Shown one piece after another: positions 23,288-23,321 of a DNA stretch of 23,321 bases. The notes below the pieces were generated by a model. It was given only the letters and a program-made list of their open reading frames with translations. It was not told the DNA's origin and did not search any database. The position numbers and the translations under genes are program-made. This DNA comes from an uncultured Eubacterium sp. (lineage in GTDB: Bacteria; Bacillota; Clostridia; Lachnospirales; Lachnospiraceae), in the NCBI GenBank assembly GCA_910589595.1, contig CAJUTM010000033.1:1-23321 (forward strand). Direction: 5' to 3'. How positions within the stretch are numbered: position 1 is the stretch's first letter; each line of letters starts with the position of its first letter.

Positions 23288-23321
23288 TTGACACCTTTTA
23301 CTCAAGGATTTGATGTATAAT
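23288..23321 (+). promoter_or_regulatory. Perfect -35 and -10 hexamers with an over-long spacer at the window edge
   Basis: TTGACA (23288-23293) and TATAAT (23316-23321) are both perfect but 22 bp apart. They might drive the next gene of the element with the help of a DNA-distorting activator, or be unrelated. Confidence 0.3.

Overview
The window looks like a chromosomal segment of a low-to-mid GC Gram-positive anaerobe of the Clostridia, most likely Lachnospiraceae. This is inferred from strong AGGAGG-type ribosome sites, a Bacillus-type Fe-S PurF, a density of LytTR/GHKL two-component systems, and an Ig-like/LRR surface protein with a Thr/Pro linker. No rRNA, tRNA or CRISPR array was seen.

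Layout. (1) 1-4000: the 3' part of an RHS/YD-repeat protein (5' end outside the window). Its AT-rich C-terminal tip resembles a lysozyme/muramidase-like domain, and a small lipoprotein gene follows that is a good candidate for its immunity protein; the block closes with a bidirectional terminator. (2) 4012-7449: a compact cassette of poorly known genes. Four minus-strand genes (79-aa protein, DUF2589-like protein, DUF2589 protein, DUF262/GmrS-like protein) diverge from a plus-strand gene whose N-terminus carries an HHII motif. (3) 7482-9080: purF on the minus strand, with a clear sigma-A promoter whose -35 lies inside a 16-bp perfect palindrome. (4) 9081-11037: a LytTR response regulator without a kinase, a half-size membrane protein and a BcrA-like ABC ATPase, ending in a terminator. 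(5) 11112-22000: a long co-directional run: LytTR regulator, GHKL kinase, a 1500-aa LRR surface protein with an internal module duplication, a second GHKL kinase, a second LytTR regulator, and a dCache chemoreceptor that carries the residues of the amino-acid-binding dCache motif. A strong terminator ends the run. (6) 22001-23321: what looks like the control end of a mobile element: a hairpin cluster, an XRE repressor-like gene, a divergent promoter/operator with two 19-bp repeats, and a small excisionase-type HTH gene, running off the window.

How the parts may work together. Block 1 fits a contact-dependent toxin/immunity pair acting on peptidoglycan. Block 5 reads as a surface-sensing and behaviour module: two mirrored two-component systems (RR-HK and HK-RR) flank a secreted adhesin-like protein and share a direction with an amino-acid chemoreceptor. 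Block 2 is the best candidate for an undescribed system: two structurally similar DUF2589 proteins, a DUF262 protein and a possible HNH-like partner. All functional readings beyond purF, the ABC ATPase, the two-component proteins and the chemoreceptor are inference from motif reading without database searches.
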